64,000 bases of DNA from Robinsoniella peoriensis (GCF_042680125.1 NZ_JBHTNY010000028.1), one strand, 5' to 3'; counted from the stretch's first letter, positions 7,716 to 16,803 are shown. A program made the numbers and translations. Notes: generated by a model not told the origin, from the sequence alone.

Positions 7716-8792
7716 CTACTCACCTGCCTCCGTAATCGGGATCCGCACCGTAAAGGTGGTGCCCTGACCCATTACACTTTCTGCCAAAATTGTATACTCC
7801 ATTAACTGCAATACACGTAACGCTATTGCCAATCCCAGTCCGTTCCCTTCCGTTGCGTGGGAGGTATCTCCCTGATAGAATTTATCAAAAATGTGATTTA
7901 ATGTTTCTTCACTCATGCCGCAACCATTGTCCGATATCTGAACAATGATTTCTTTTTCCGTGGAACTCTGCTTTAAAGTTACGGTACCACCGGGTTTCGT
8001 AAACTTAATGGCGTTGGATATCAGATTGTTCCACACCAGTTCCATAAGATTTTCATCTGCAAGAATAATCGCCTCATCTTCCATCTCTGCTGAAAACTCA
8101 ATTTCTTTTTGATCCCACAGTGTTTCGAAATGAAGCACACATTCACAAAGCTGACTGCATAAGTCATACTCACTTGCTGCCGGGTGAATCGTCTGCTTTT
8201 CCAGTTTGCTCAGCTTTAAAATATCTGTAATCAGTTGGGACAGCCGTCTGGAAAACTGTAATATGTTATCTGCATATTCCTGAACTTTCTCCTTTGACAG
8301 ATTTGATTTCCCCAAAAGTTCGGCATAATTTTGGATCACAGCCAAAGGAGTTTTGATCTCATGGGACACGTTTGAGAGAAAATCTGTTTTTAACGTTTCA
8401 ATACTTCCAAGCTCCGCTACCATTTTGTTAAAATCTGCAATCATGACATCCAGATAGTCCGCCTTATCTGCTGTGTGAATGGGTCTTACATAAACTGAAA
8501 AATCACCGTTGGCAACATCCTTCGTCGCTTTTACAAACTGCTTTAAAGGTTTATCATAATGCCGGACTATCTGCCAGCGTATAAGTATAGTAAATGCTGC
8601 CGAAACCAGAAGCCAGTACGCAGTCATTCCAAAAATATATCCTTTGGGAATGGATGCAACATCAATGTATGCTCCTAAAATTTTATTCTGCGTGGTAGTC
8701 AGGAAAGCCAGTACAAAAAACGTAACCACAAATATGCGGATAGGGAAATGCTTGACTTTTACGCGGGGATCGGCATATTCTTTTACGCTCAT
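7716..8792 (-). CDS. Sensor histidine kinase (HAMP-HisKA-HATPase)
   Basis: 358 aa membrane kinase. Two TM helices (about residues 20-38 and 52-72) enclose a very short external loop, so it probably senses within the membrane or through a partner. A HAMP linker spans about 75-128. The H-box SNVSHEIKTPLAVIQNY carries the phospho-accepting His. N-box (ELVWNNLISNAIKFT), G1 (ISDNGCGMS), F (HIFDKFYQGD) and G2 (GNGLGLAIA) motifs are all intact. It overlaps the response regulator stop by 4 bases (ATGA-type coupling). It resembles small BceS/cell-envelope type kinases, but no matching exporter lies next to it. Confidence 0.93.
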   Translation of the reverse strand: MSVKEYADPRVKVKHFPIRIFVVTFFVLAFLTTTQNKILGAYIDVASIPKGYIFGMTAYWLLVSAAFTILIRWQIVRHYDKPLKQFVKATKDVANGDFSVYVRPIHTADKADYLDVMIADFNKMVAELGSIETLKTDFLSNVSHEIKTPLAVIQNYAELLGKSNLSKEKVQEYADNILQFSRRLSQLITDILKLSKLEKQTIHPAASEYDLCSQLCECVLHFETLWDQKEIEFSAEMEDEAIILADENLMELVWNNLISNAIKFTKPGGTVTLKQSSTEKEIIVQISDNGCGMSEETLNHIFDKFYQGDTSHATEGNGLGLAIALRVLQLMEYTILAESVMGQGTTFTVRIPITEAGE

Positions 8793-9460
8793 AATAACAC
8801 CGCCTTATATCCGATTCCGCGTACAGTCACAATTTGAAATCCATCACATCCCGAAAATTTATCTCTTAGTTTTGTCACATAGACATCCACAGCCCGAAGG
8901 CTGGTATCACAGTCAACACCCCAAAATTCATCCATCAGCTGTGCACGGGTAAAAGTTTTTTTTGGATAAGAAAGCAGCTTATACAGGATATGGAACTCTC
9001 TTGTGGTAATTGGGATTTCCTCATCATTGACAATCGCAGTCATAGCATCCGAATCCATCACCAGATTACCTGCTGCAAGCTTTCTTTCCGTTTCAATATT
9101 GGCGCGGCGCAGCAATGCCCTGACCCGAAGCAGCAGTTCATCAAGTTCAATGGGTTTCACCATATAATCATCAATCCCCAGCCGGAACCCTTTCTGTTTG
9201 GATGGCAGATCATCTTTAGCCGACATAAACAGGATGGGAATAGAGCTATTCACCTGACGCACCGTCCTGGCAAACTCAAAACCATCGATTTCCGGCATCA
9301 TAATATCAGAAATAATCATACTGCAGATTGATTGATACATCTCATCATATGCCTCCGCCGCACACATACAGCCCTTAGCCTGAAAACCGCTGTCATTTAA
9401 ATATGTACAGACAATTTTATTTAACCGCTCATCATCTTCCACTACTAATATACGAATCAT
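8789..9460 (-). CDS. OmpR-family response regulator
   Basis: 223 aa transcription factor paired with the overlapping kinase gene. The receiver domain (about 1-115) has the acidic pocket EDD, the phospho-acceptor Asp in MIISDIMMPEIDGFE and the Lys in DDYMVKPIELDEL. The C-terminal winged helix (about 130-220) contains TREFHILYKLL and RAVDVYVTKLRDK. The start at 9460 (MIRILVVEDD) is chosen because AAAGGAGG lies immediately upstream; an extended frame to 9496 has no SD. Confidence 0.95.
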   Translation of the reverse strand: MIRILVVEDDERLNKIVCTYLNDSGFQAKGCMCAAEAYDEMYQSICSMIISDIMMPEIDGFEFARTVRQVNSSIPILFMSAKDDLPSKQKGFRLGIDDYMVKPIELDELLLRVRALLRRANIETERKLAAGNLVMDSDAMTAIVNDEEIPITTREFHILYKLLSYPKKTFTRAQLMDEFWGVDCDTSLRAVDVYVTKLRDKFSGCDGFQIVTVRGIGYKAVLL

Positions 9461-9528
9461 TCCGTACCTCCTTTTTTCTTTCAGAATCCAACGCACTCAA
9501 AGAACTTCTCATTATTTTAACATATAAT

Positions 9529-10191
9529 CTATCTGCTGCATTCTTTTTTTATCCGGTTTACCCGGATCACCATGATCACTCCCAGCAGCGTGGCTGCACT
9601 TCCCATCAACACACCCATTAATCCATTGGACACGGATGGATCGTAGCCGATTTCACGCTCATGGGTAAATGACAGCAGTGCCGTCTGGGTCAGAACCAGG
9701 CAGATCAGAGAAGATGCCAGATTAATCATTTTAATTGCATGGATTAAAAGAGTATGATTATGGCATTCTAAGATAACTCCCCGGATATTCAGCGTTAACT
9801 CCGTAAATGTAAAAGCTGCAATGGTAATTCCCACATAGGGATGGTACGAACTGACCTCTGGATAGAAGAAAAGCCTTGCAGAGTAAGCAATATATAACGC
9901 ACTGGCTATAATGAGAACTTCTCCGGAAAGCATATAATAGCGGCACTGTAGTTCCCGGCTTTTCCCTTTTGAGATCCCGGATAACGCAAAAAGCTTAGCC
10001 AGAACCATGCCAAAAGTATAAAATGCACTGACACAGGTAAATACAGAAAATGAGAGTATTCCCATAATCAGCTTCCCGGCCCCCACAAGAATATTTCCAA
10101 TACAGGATGCTCCGGTAATCTGCAGAGAACGTCTTGGATTACAGATTCTTTTTACTTTTTGCAGCAGTTCTGTTTCTCTCATTTTCTTCAT
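9529..10191 (-). CDS. Polytopic membrane protein of unknown function
   Basis: 220 aa with about six hydrophobic helices and basic termini. No catalytic motif or family is recognised. It is the upstream gene of the cluster, 68 bases before the response regulator, and is probably co-transcribed with it. The start could be either of two closely spaced ATGs (10191 or 10182); no strong SD precedes them. A sensing or target role in the same stress response is inference from position only. Confidence 0.65.
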   Translation of the reverse strand: MKKMRETELLQKVKRICNPRRSLQITGASCIGNILVGAGKLIMGILSFSVFTCVSAFYTFGMVLAKLFALSGISKGKSRELQCRYYMLSGEVLIIASALYIAYSARLFFYPEVSSYHPYVGITIAAFTFTELTLNIRGVILECHNHTLLIHAIKMINLASSLICLVLTQTALLSFTHEREIGYDPSVSNGLMGVLMGSAATLLGVIMVIRVNRIKKECSR

Positions 10192-10376
10192 TGGTGATAC
10201 CCCGTTTTAAATTAAAGTATATTTGTTGTATGATAGGATTGATTATAAATGAATTTTGTTTGTGATTTGTTTGAGAAATGTTTCTAAATTGTGAATTACT
10301 TGTGTATTGATAATGTCCGTTGGTAATGTCCGTGCTTATGCAGCAAGCCCCTTTTTGCTATTTATTATTTATTACC

Positions 10377-10405
10377 TTGACAAATCAAAAATGAAACCCT
10401 ATAAT
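10377..10405 (+). promoter_or_regulatory. Perfect consensus sigma-A promoter of the TetR-MFS operon
   Basis: TTGACA at 10377-10382, a 17-base spacer, and TATAAT at 10400-10405, matching the vegetative consensus in all twelve positions. The operator begins five bases downstream and covers the expected start site. Confidence 0.85.
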
Positions 10406-10410
10406 AAAAC

Positions 10411-10427
10411 AAACAGACAGTCTGTTT
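10411..10427 (+). promoter_or_regulatory. TetR-type operator, perfect 8 bp dyad
   Basis: AAACAGAC, one central base, GTCTGTTT. It lies between the -10 box and the SD (GGAGG) of the TetR gene, so a bound repressor would block its own transcription. This is the usual autoregulatory layout of TetR/AcrR repressors. Confidence 0.8.
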
Positions 10428-10441
10428 ATTGGAGGATTAAT

Positions 10442-11077
10442 ATGAATAGAGAAGAAAAAAGTAAATATAGTAAAGAAAAAATAATTCAATCAGCATTTTC
10501 TTTGTTTTCAGCAAAAGGATATGATGCGACTTCTACACAAGATATTATAGATCTATCTGGTCTGTCCAGAGGCGCAATGTATCATCACTTTAAGAGTAAG
10601 GAAGATATCTTAAGAAGTGTAACAGAAGGATTCTATTCACATATGAATAGTTTCTTAGAAAATCTTGTTGCAGATACTACTCTTACATCAAAAGAAAAAT
10701 TGATGAAACTTATTACTCATAGCGCGGAGGATTATACACATAAACAAATGGTAGATTGCTATTGGAGTGAAAAAATACCGTTTGCTCTATTAGAAGAAGT
10801 ACAATACCTTAACAATGTGGCTGCTCCATATTTTTGTAAAATAATAGAGCAAGGCGTTGAAAACCATGAATATGAATGCGAATATCCGCAAGAATTGGCT
10901 GAAATTCTTATTTTTGCTGTCGACGTTTTACTCAACCCGACATTATTCACTCGTAGTTATTCTGAAGTATGCAGCAGATTAGACTTTTTATTTTTTCTTT
11001 TAAAGAAAATGGAGATACCAATTATTGATAGTGATGGAATAAATAAAGCCAAAGAACTATTCAAACAGGAATTATGA
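10442..11077 (+). CDS. TetR/AcrR family transcriptional regulator
   Basis: 211 aa repressor. The N-terminal HTH (about 10-60) is textbook: KEKIIQSAFSLFSAKGYDAT, STQDIIDLSGLSRGAMYHHF, KSKEDIL. The C-terminal ligand-binding domain is all-helical and ends with a TetR_C-like DFLFFLLKKM segment. The start is the ATG at 10442 after TTGGAGGAT; the longer open frame to 10307 runs through the promoter and operator and is not real. It is first in an operon with an MFS pump (16 bases downstream), which it presumably represses. The cassette is more AT-rich than the flanking minus-strand genes, consistent with horizontal gain. Confidence 0.93.
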   Translation: MNREEKSKYSKEKIIQSAFSLFSAKGYDATSTQDIIDLSGLSRGAMYHHFKSKEDILRSVTEGFYSHMNSFLENLVADTTLTSKEKLMKLITHSAEDYTHKQMVDCYWSEKIPFALLEEVQYLNNVAAPYFCKIIEQGVENHEYECEYPQELAEILIFAVDVLLNPTLFTRSYSEVCSRLDFLFFLLKKMEIPIIDSDGINKAKELFKQEL

Positions 11078-11093
11078 TATAAAGGAGGAGAAT

Positions 11094-12395
11094 GTGAATA
11101 ATACAATTAATGATAATATACAATGCAATTCTGTGGAAAAAAGAAATATTCCACCGTTAAAAAACTTTAAACTAATGGTCTTAGGGCACATCATATCAAT
11201 ACTAGGTTCTTCACTATTACGATTCGCGTTATCGTTGTTTGTTTTAGATAAAACAGGTCGTGCAGATGTGTTTGCGACTTTATTTGCTATTTCTAATATC
11301 CCACTCTTATTAGGTCCGTTTGGTGGGGCCATAGCGGATCGGTTTAATCGTAAAAATTTAATGGTAATCTATGATTTTTGTAGTGGTACGATTGTATTTT
11401 GTTTATTTCTTTTACTTTTAACTGGAAATACTTCTATTGTAGTAATTGGTATCATAATGATACTGCTTTCCGCAATCAGCGCAATGTACAATCCAACTGT
11501 TTCAGCCAGTGTACCGTTACTGGTTGAAGAAAAAAAGATTGAAAGCAGCAATGGGATTGTAATGGCTGTTCAATCATTGGCAATGGTTTCTGCTCCAATT
11601 ATAGGTAGTTTTTTATATAGCGCTATAGATTTTAATATTCTCATATTAGTATGTAGTATATTATTTATACTATCTGCAATTATGGAAATTTTTATTGATA
11701 TTCCCTTTAGCAAAACCAGGGAAAAAGGACATATCATACATACGACTATATCCGACTTAAAAAGTGGCTTTATATATGTAGTAAAAGAACCTTATATCTA
11801 TAAATCCGTCCTATTTGCAATGGCACTAAATCTTATAGTGACACCACTTTTAGTAATTGCAACTCCCACAATTCTTCGTCTGGTTATGGGAAGTACAGAA
11901 ACAATGTATGGTCTAGGCATGGGTCTGATCAATTTTGCAACAGTCGTTGGTGCATTGACGGTTGGTATTTTTGCGAGAAAATTGCATTTTAATAGAGTGT
12001 ATCGCTGGGTGCTGGTTATGAGCGTAATGTTCCTTCCTATAGCAGTATCAATTTTACCATCCGTCTTGAAATTTGGATATTTACCTGCATTTTCAATTTT
12101 TATGTTAGGGGCAGTTCCGCTATCCGCTATGATACAAATACTTTCTATCTTTGTAGTTAGTAAGGTTCAAAAGCAAACACCAAATGAAATGTTGGGCAGA
12201 GTCATGTCAATCATGATTGCCGGGGCACAATGCAGTACACCAATTGGACAAATTATATGCGGAAATATACTGGAAACCTTTAGCGGTAATTTCTACTTAC
12301 CTGTATTATTTATTTGTGGAATAATGATAATTATATCAGTCATAACAAAATATAGTTTTAAAAATATAAAATTGAACTGTGAAGGAGGAATTTAA
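11094..12395 (+). CDS. Major facilitator superfamily transporter (drug/macrolide efflux-like)
   Basis: 433 aa, about 12 TM helices. The MFS motif A between TM2 and TM3 is present as GPFGGAIADRFNRKNLMVIYD. The central cytoplasmic loop (about residues 200-225) and the second half with RVMSIMIAGAQCSTPIGQI resemble the MefA/MdrT-like efflux subgroup. The start is a GTG 7 bases after AAGGAGGAG. Being directly behind a TetR repressor suggests an inducible efflux pump. The substrate is unknown. Confidence 0.9.
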   Translation: MNNTINDNIQCNSVEKRNIPPLKNFKLMVLGHIISILGSSLLRFALSLFVLDKTGRADVFATLFAISNIPLLLGPFGGAIADRFNRKNLMVIYDFCSGTIVFCLFLLLLTGNTSIVVIGIIMILLSAISAMYNPTVSASVPLLVEEKKIESSNGIVMAVQSLAMVSAPIIGSFLYSAIDFNILILVCSILFILSAIMEIFIDIPFSKTREKGHIIHTTISDLKSGFIYVVKEPYIYKSVLFAMALNLIVTPLLVIATPTILRLVMGSTETMYGLGMGLINFATVVGALTVGIFARKLHFNRVYRWVLVMSVMFLPIAVSILPSVLKFGYLPAFSIFMLGAVPLSAMIQILSIFVVSKVQKQTPNEMLGRVMSIMIAGAQCSTPIGQIICGNILETFSGNFYLPVLFICGIMIIISVITKYSFKNIKLNCEGGI

Positions 12396-12396
12396 T

Positions 12397-12744
12397 ATGC
12401 CATTTACCGAAATATGTATTTATCAGGTCAAGCCGCAAAAGGTGGACGAGTTTGAAGCACTCATGCTTGAGGTTAAGAGTTTTTTAGAAAAGCAAGTAGG
12501 ACTGCTTTTACTTCGATTTGTCAAAAGGGAGTATCATATAGACTTAAAACAAATTAAAGAGGGGCTTCCCCCTCCCAAAATTACGCGCATTGTAAAAAGC
12601 GTTAAGTACATGCTTTATTGGGAATTTGATACTAAAGAAAGTTATGGAACTGCACAGAAAAACCTTTACGATAGTTATTGGAAATCTATCGAAAAGTGCT
12701 TAATAGTGCCACATGACAAATATTTAGGAGAGGGGTTGTTTTGA
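12397..12744 (+). CDS. Small antibiotic-biosynthesis-monooxygenase-like (ABM fold) protein
   Basis: 115 aa soluble protein, MPFTEICIYQVKPQKVDEFE opening a dimeric alpha/beta-barrel-like pattern (strand, KxxxFExLM helix, strand, YWEFDTKESYGTAQ helix). Weak resemblance to ABM/DUF families; no catalytic residue is evident. The start at 12397 follows GAAGGAGGAA, and the gene begins 2 bases after the MFS stop, so it is the third gene of the TetR operon. It might modify or bind the exported compound, but that is inference from context. Confidence 0.6.
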   Translation: MPFTEICIYQVKPQKVDEFEALMLEVKSFLEKQVGLLLLRFVKREYHIDLKQIKEGLPPPKITRIVKSVKYMLYWEFDTKESYGTAQKNLYDSYWKSIEKCLIVPHDKYLGEGLF

Positions 12745-12820
12745 CGGGCAACGGCAAGCCCCGGCCAAACTGGCGGCCGGCCTCACCGCTATTTCCGTTT
12801 CGTCCTTACAGCTTGCAGGC

Positions 12821-13879
12821 TTAACGGGGTATCTGCCGTTCTACCTCATACAGCGCCTCAATATTCTCAATCGGCACATCTCCTTCAAAAGCCTGGCTTG
12901 CCATTAATATGTAACCGCCATCCCGATTTAATGTTTTAATAAAACGCCTTGTCTCTTCTGCAACTTCCTGAGGTGTCCCATAAGGGAGTATTCCCTGCGT
13001 GTCGATTCCGCCGTGAAATGTGATTTTTCCGCCAAACTCTTCCTGGAGGCTCTCCGGTTCCAAACCCGCAACTTTTTGGATCGGCTCCAGTACATCCACA
13101 TTGCACTCAATCAGTTCCGGTATAATAGGGCGCACGGCGCCGCAGGAATGCTGTTGGTAAAACGCGTTGTATTTATGTGCCAGTGCGGTGAGCTTTTTCG
13201 TATTTTCTTTGAAGAAATCTCTCCACATGTCCACACTGAATAAGAGGGAAATCTGGGTACCATAATCATCGTGGGGCCTTAAAATGTCAATTCTGCCCTC
13301 TCCAGCCTTAAAAATTCTTTCATAATATTCCAGTTCAAAAGCTACCATGCGGTCTAATATACGCTGTGCCACTTCCGGTTCTTCAATCATCATTACAAAA
13401 AAACGATCCATATCAATCAGAAATGTTACTATCTGGAAAGGTCCTTCATGTCCTACAATAATAGCCTTATCCGGATATTTATCGCATTCTTCTTTGATAA
13501 CGCTATAATCAAACCAATCCGGATCAGGGAATGGATACGCATCCACTTCTTCTATGGTTGTAACATCATTTAACGGAAAATAGGATGTCATACCGTACTC
13601 ATCAATAGCTGTTTTATGGATGGTAGTTTCGTATCCCCAATAGCTGGTGGTGACTTTCTGCCCTTTTTCGTTTACATACTCCTTGCATTTTGGTCCGATG
13701 TATTTTGGCGAAACCGGTACTACATCGATTTTAAACTTATCTAATAACTGGCTGTAATCCGTAAATTGATAGTGCACCATTAATTTTTCCACTACGGAAT
13801 CTACAGCTTCAAATGCCGCCGGTGTTCGGTCCGGCTTCTGGTGGGCAATTGCCGCCCTGACTCTTTCTCTGGATGTCAT
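12821..13879 (-). CDS. Uroporphyrinogen decarboxylase (URO-D) family protein
   Basis: 352 aa TIM-barrel protein opening MTSRERVRAAIAHQKPDRTP, the signature of the URO-D/MtaA superfamily. Downstream are GHEGPFQIVTFLIDMDRFF, the HDDYGTQ segment and QHSCGAVRPIIPEL, where His-x-Cys resembles the zinc site of corrinoid methyltransferases, and GGIDTQGILPYGTPQEV near the end. Many Lachnospiraceae copies sit in sugar loci and are not heme enzymes; a methyltransferase or demethylase role is more likely than porphyrin decarboxylation. It is transcribed divergently from an AraC regulator 216 bases away, its probable controller. A GC-rich 75 bp stretch separates it from the convergent TetR operon. Confidence 0.8.
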   Translation of the reverse strand: MTSRERVRAAIAHQKPDRTPAAFEAVDSVVEKLMVHYQFTDYSQLLDKFKIDVVPVSPKYIGPKCKEYVNEKGQKVTTSYWGYETTIHKTAIDEYGMTSYFPLNDVTTIEEVDAYPFPDPDWFDYSVIKEECDKYPDKAIIVGHEGPFQIVTFLIDMDRFFVMMIEEPEVAQRILDRMVAFELEYYERIFKAGEGRIDILRPHDDYGTQISLLFSVDMWRDFFKENTKKLTALAHKYNAFYQQHSCGAVRPIIPELIECNVDVLEPIQKVAGLEPESLQEEFGGKITFHGGIDTQGILPYGTPQEVAEETRRFIKTLNRDGGYILMASQAFEGDVPIENIEALYEVERQIPR

Positions 13880-13994
13880 AATTATCCTCCTTCAGTACCT
13901 TATGATAGCCTTATTGTACAATTTACCCCCTCTTACGGCAATGAAGAAAACAGTACATTTTATTGTATATTTTAAAACTAATTATAAACTTCAA

Positions 13995-14022
13995 TTGACA
14001 ATTTTATACCATGATTTATAAT
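13995..14022 (+). promoter_or_regulatory. Candidate sigma-A promoter of the AraC gene
   Basis: TTGACA, 16 bases, TATAAT, about 75 bases before the AraC start codon. The sequence ATTGACAATTT around the -35 box recurs as a direct repeat at 14073-14083, just upstream of the start codon, which may be a regulator site. Confidence 0.6.
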
Positions 14023-14095
14023 GGAGATATACTCATATTCGATGTTTCCATATGTGGGTTTTACATTTTACTATTGACAATTTAGAGGTTATTAT

Positions 14096-14944
14096 ATGAC
14101 AATTGATGAAAGAATAAAAAACGTACTGCATTTCAACTACCGTTTAGCTTCGCCACCAGCAAACGATAACTTTTTATTTCATGTAATCCGTGCCGGATGC
14201 AGTTATTTTGATGAAGATTTTGAAATTATCCGTGACAATAATTACCCTTATTATACGGTTCATTTTGTTTTCGACGGATGCGGAATTTTTCATATCTCAA
14301 AAAAAGAACATCTCCTGAAAAAAGGAGATGCATTTATTATTTTCCCCGGAGAGGCCCATGACTACAGCAACTACAGCCATTCTTCCCTGGGACTGCTGTG
14401 GATTGAACTGTCGGGCAGTAACTGTAAAGAATTATTCAGTTATCTGCTATCCAATAATCAATATGTTTTCAAAAATGTATCCACTGAAAAAGCCAGTCAG
14501 CAGCTTCTTGATATTTTAGAATATTTAAGTCCCCCGGTTACTATAAATAAATATGAATTATCTTCTAAAATTTACACCTTTATCATGTATTTGTTGGATT
14601 TAATGACCGGTATTCCCACAAAAAATACACCTGCGCTTATTGTAAAAGCACTAACTTACATCGATGAAAATTTTACCGGTCAGATTCAGATTCGTGACAT
14701 AGCAGACAATCTTCATATCAGTCATACTTATCTTACGAAACTGTTTCAGAAAAATGTTGGTGTGACTCCTGTTAAGTATATCAACATGAAGCGCATTGAA
14801 TATGCCTGTTATCTGCTGCAGAATACGGATTTGAGCTGCGAATCCATCAGTGATAAGACAGGGATCTACGATAATGCATATTTTCATAAGATGTTTAAAT
14901 CCGTGAAAGGGATGACCCCTGTTCAGTACAAAGAATCCCTATAA
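14096..14944 (+). CDS. AraC family regulator with N-terminal cupin
   Basis: 282 aa. The N-terminal half (about 20-130) is a cupin-like sugar-binding domain with YYTVHFVFDGCGIFHISKKE and KGDAFIIFPGEAHDYSNYS. The C-terminal half carries two HTH motifs: IQIRDIADNLHISHTYLTKL and SCESISDKTGIYDNAYFHKM, ending with the AraC signature FKSVKGMTPVQYK. It lies divergent to the URO-D gene and convergent with the short AraC gene (3 bases between stop codons). Confidence 0.92.
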   Translation: MTIDERIKNVLHFNYRLASPPANDNFLFHVIRAGCSYFDEDFEIIRDNNYPYYTVHFVFDGCGIFHISKKEHLLKKGDAFIIFPGEAHDYSNYSHSSLGLLWIELSGSNCKELFSYLLSNNQYVFKNVSTEKASQQLLDILEYLSPPVTINKYELSSKIYTFIMYLLDLMTGIPTKNTPALIVKALTYIDENFTGQIQIRDIADNLHISHTYLTKLFQKNVGVTPVKYINMKRIEYACYLLQNTDLSCESISDKTGIYDNAYFHKMFKSVKGMTPVQYKESL

Positions 14945-14947
14945 AGA

Positions 14948-15424
14948 TTACCGGGGATTGTTATCCCCACGATACTCCCGGGGACTGCACCCTACATATT
15001 TTTTAAATATTTTTGAAAAATAGTTCTGGCTGTTAAATCCGGTCTCATAAGTGACTTCTTTGATGCTTTTTTTCTGATGAAGCAGACGCTTTGCCGCTTC
15101 AATCTTCCTTTCTGCAAGTACATCCGTAAAGTTTTTCCCGGTGTTTTTTTTGAACACCCGGCTCAGATAAAATGGAGAGATGCGCAGATATGCCGCCATA
15201 TCATCCAGTGTAATGTTATGGCTGTAATTTTCTGAGATATACATCATCGCCTGTTCCACAATATAGTGATTATTGGTCCGGTTAAATTTCAGGATTCCCT
15301 CCTGGATGGTAATCAGCTGCATTTCCAAATAAAGCGTTAATTCCTTTGTATTGTTTAAGGTTAGAATTTCTTCTAAAGACACTGTAAATTCCGTGAGCAG
15401 CGTAACCTCAGCATATTGCTGCAT
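14948..15424 (-). CDS. Short AraC family protein, DNA-binding half only
   Basis: 158 aa. Residues about 50-155 form a complete AraC double HTH: ITLDDMAAYLRISPFYLSRV, then KEVTYETGFNSQNYFSKIFK and the terminal KKYVGCSPREYRG. The roughly 45 residues before it look like the tail of a sensor domain rather than an intact one, an in-frame stop lies 9 bases upstream of the ATG, and there is no SD. A perfect terminator hairpin sits only 48 bases upstream. It is probably a 5'-truncated regulator, though a stand-alone DNA-binding protein cannot be excluded. Confidence 0.6.
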   Translation of the reverse strand: MQQYAEVTLLTEFTVSLEEILTLNNTKELTLYLEMQLITIQEGILKFNRTNNHYIVEQAMMYISENYSHNITLDDMAAYLRISPFYLSRVFKKNTGKNFTDVLAERKIEAAKRLLHQKKSIKEVTYETGFNSQNYFSKIFKKYVGCSPREYRGDNNPR

Positions 15425-15471
15425 AAGGAACTATTTTGCTGTTTTATCTATTATCTTGTCATAGCTGCAAA

Positions 15472-15514
15472 AAAATAGCAATATCTTGTCACTATGACAA
15501 GATATTGCTATTTT
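15472..15514 (-). terminator. Perfect 19 bp hairpin, terminator of the sugar-acid operon
   Basis: AAAATAGCAATATCTTGTC and its exact reverse complement flank a 5-base loop. On the minus strand the stem is followed by a T-run (ATTTTTTTG), about 40 bases past the glycerate kinase stop. It could also work in the opposite direction. Confidence 0.88.
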
Positions 15515-15552
15515 CCCGAAAAGGAATTGCATTGCTGACAACTCTCCTTGAT

Positions 15553-16692
15553 TTAATCAAGGCTTTTTATCAACCGGAATACCTGCTCCGCCGCATTTGT
15601 AATATTGGTAAGCGCCACCCGGCTGTCCATTGCCTGCTCTAATGTTGTTATCTCCTGTAAGATGGGAAAGTATGCATCTATCCCTTTTTCATTGCATTTC
15701 ACTGCATCTTTGGAGACACTGCCGGCAAAGGCGATCACTTTAATTCCATGTTTTTTGGCAAGACCTGCTACGCCCACCGGTGCTTTTCCCATGGCAGTCT
15801 GTAAATCAAGCCGTCCTTCTCCTGTAATCACAAAATCTGCGTCAGCTATCTCTTCTTCCAGATCAACCGCTTTCATCACCAGATCAATTCCGGGCGAAAG
15901 CGTTCCGTTAAGAAAGCTTAAAAATGCAAATCCAAGCCCGCCTGCCGCACCTGCACCCTGATATCCGGAATAATCATGTCCAAAAGTGTGGGCAGTGACA
16001 TCTGCAAAATGCTGCAGATCCCTGTCCAGCGCTTCTTTCATCTCATCCGTTACACCCTTTTGGGGACCATAGATCCAGGTTGCTCCGTTTGTACCACACA
16101 GTGGATTATTAACATCACACGCTATCCGGAAAGTACACTCCCTGATCACGGGATTTACGGCATCCGTTTTGATGGATGCGACCAGCTTTAAGCTGTCTGC
16201 GGAGATCCCCACAGGATTTCCTTCTTTGTCCAGAAACCGGTACCCTAACGCAGTGAGCATCCCGATGCCGGCGTCATTAGTAGCACTTCCGCCAATTCCT
16301 ATCATAAAATTGCGGCAACCTCTGTTTATTGCATCCAGGATCAATTCTCCCACACCAAAAGTCGTTGCTGATAACGGTTTTTTATCTCCTGCTTTTACAA
16401 GAGTAATTCCGGCTGCCGCTGCGATTTCTATGACCGCCTGTTTTTTATCCGGTATGAATCCATATGCGGCATTTACCGGTTCTCTCATCGGACCGCAGAC
16501 ATAACGGCTGATATAGGTCCCTCCGCATCCTTCCACGAAAGCTTCAACGGTGCCCTCACCACCATCAGCCAGTGGTTTTACAATGACCTCTGCATCCGGA
16601 TAAACCCGTTTTATTCCTGCGCGTATGCCACCGCCTGCTTCCATGGAACTCAGGCTTCCTTTCAAAGAATCAATAGCAACTACCACTTTCAT
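15553..16692 (-). CDS. garK: Glycerate kinase (GarK/GlxK family)
   Basis: 379 aa, normal length for glycerate kinase type I, which phosphorylates D-glycerate with ATP to 2-phosphoglycerate in the cytoplasm. Hallmarks: MKVVVAIDSLKGSLSSMEAG at the N-terminus, KPLADGGEGTVEAFV, the glycine-rich FMIGIGGSATNDAGIGMLTA and VITGEGRLDLQTAMGKAPVGV. It is the last gene of the sugar-acid operon, ending in a strong terminator. Together with the GarR-type reductase it forms the tartronate semialdehyde to glycerate to phosphoglycerate route. Confidence 0.95.
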   Translation of the reverse strand: MKVVVAIDSLKGSLSSMEAGGGIRAGIKRVYPDAEVIVKPLADGGEGTVEAFVEGCGGTYISRYVCGPMREPVNAAYGFIPDKKQAVIEIAAAAGITLVKAGDKKPLSATTFGVGELILDAINRGCRNFMIGIGGSATNDAGIGMLTALGYRFLDKEGNPVGISADSLKLVASIKTDAVNPVIRECTFRIACDVNNPLCGTNGATWIYGPQKGVTDEMKEALDRDLQHFADVTAHTFGHDYSGYQGAGAAGGLGFAFLSFLNGTLSPGIDLVMKAVDLEEEIADADFVITGEGRLDLQTAMGKAPVGVAGLAKKHGIKVIAFAGSVSKDAVKCNEKGIDAYFPILQEITTLEQAMDSRVALTNITNAAEQVFRLIKSLD

Positions 16693-16733
16693 ACAATCAT
16701 CCCTCCACCTGCAGACGCAGCTTACCTTCCTTT

Positions 16734-16803
16734 TATACCTCCTGCATATCGCAGGTTCCGCCTGAGATATGCATTAATAAGTAGTTCGAATGGAACTTTC
16801 AAA
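16734..16803 (-). repeat. Dispersed hairpin-SD leader element, copy 1
   Basis: Minus-strand order: GAAAGTTCC, a CTTATTAA segment, then a hairpin (GCATATCTCAGG against CCTGCGATATGC) and GCAGGAGGTATA. About 50 of 70 positions match copy 2 at 26826-26895. The element supplies the last codons and stop of the GntR gene (SSIRTTY) and lies before the glycerate kinase gene, which has a further SD of its own. Confidence 0.7.

Noticed and set aside
12745..12820. Terminator between the convergent ABM-like and URO-D genes
   Set aside because: The stretch is GC-rich with partial pairings, but no clean stem with a T-run on either strand.
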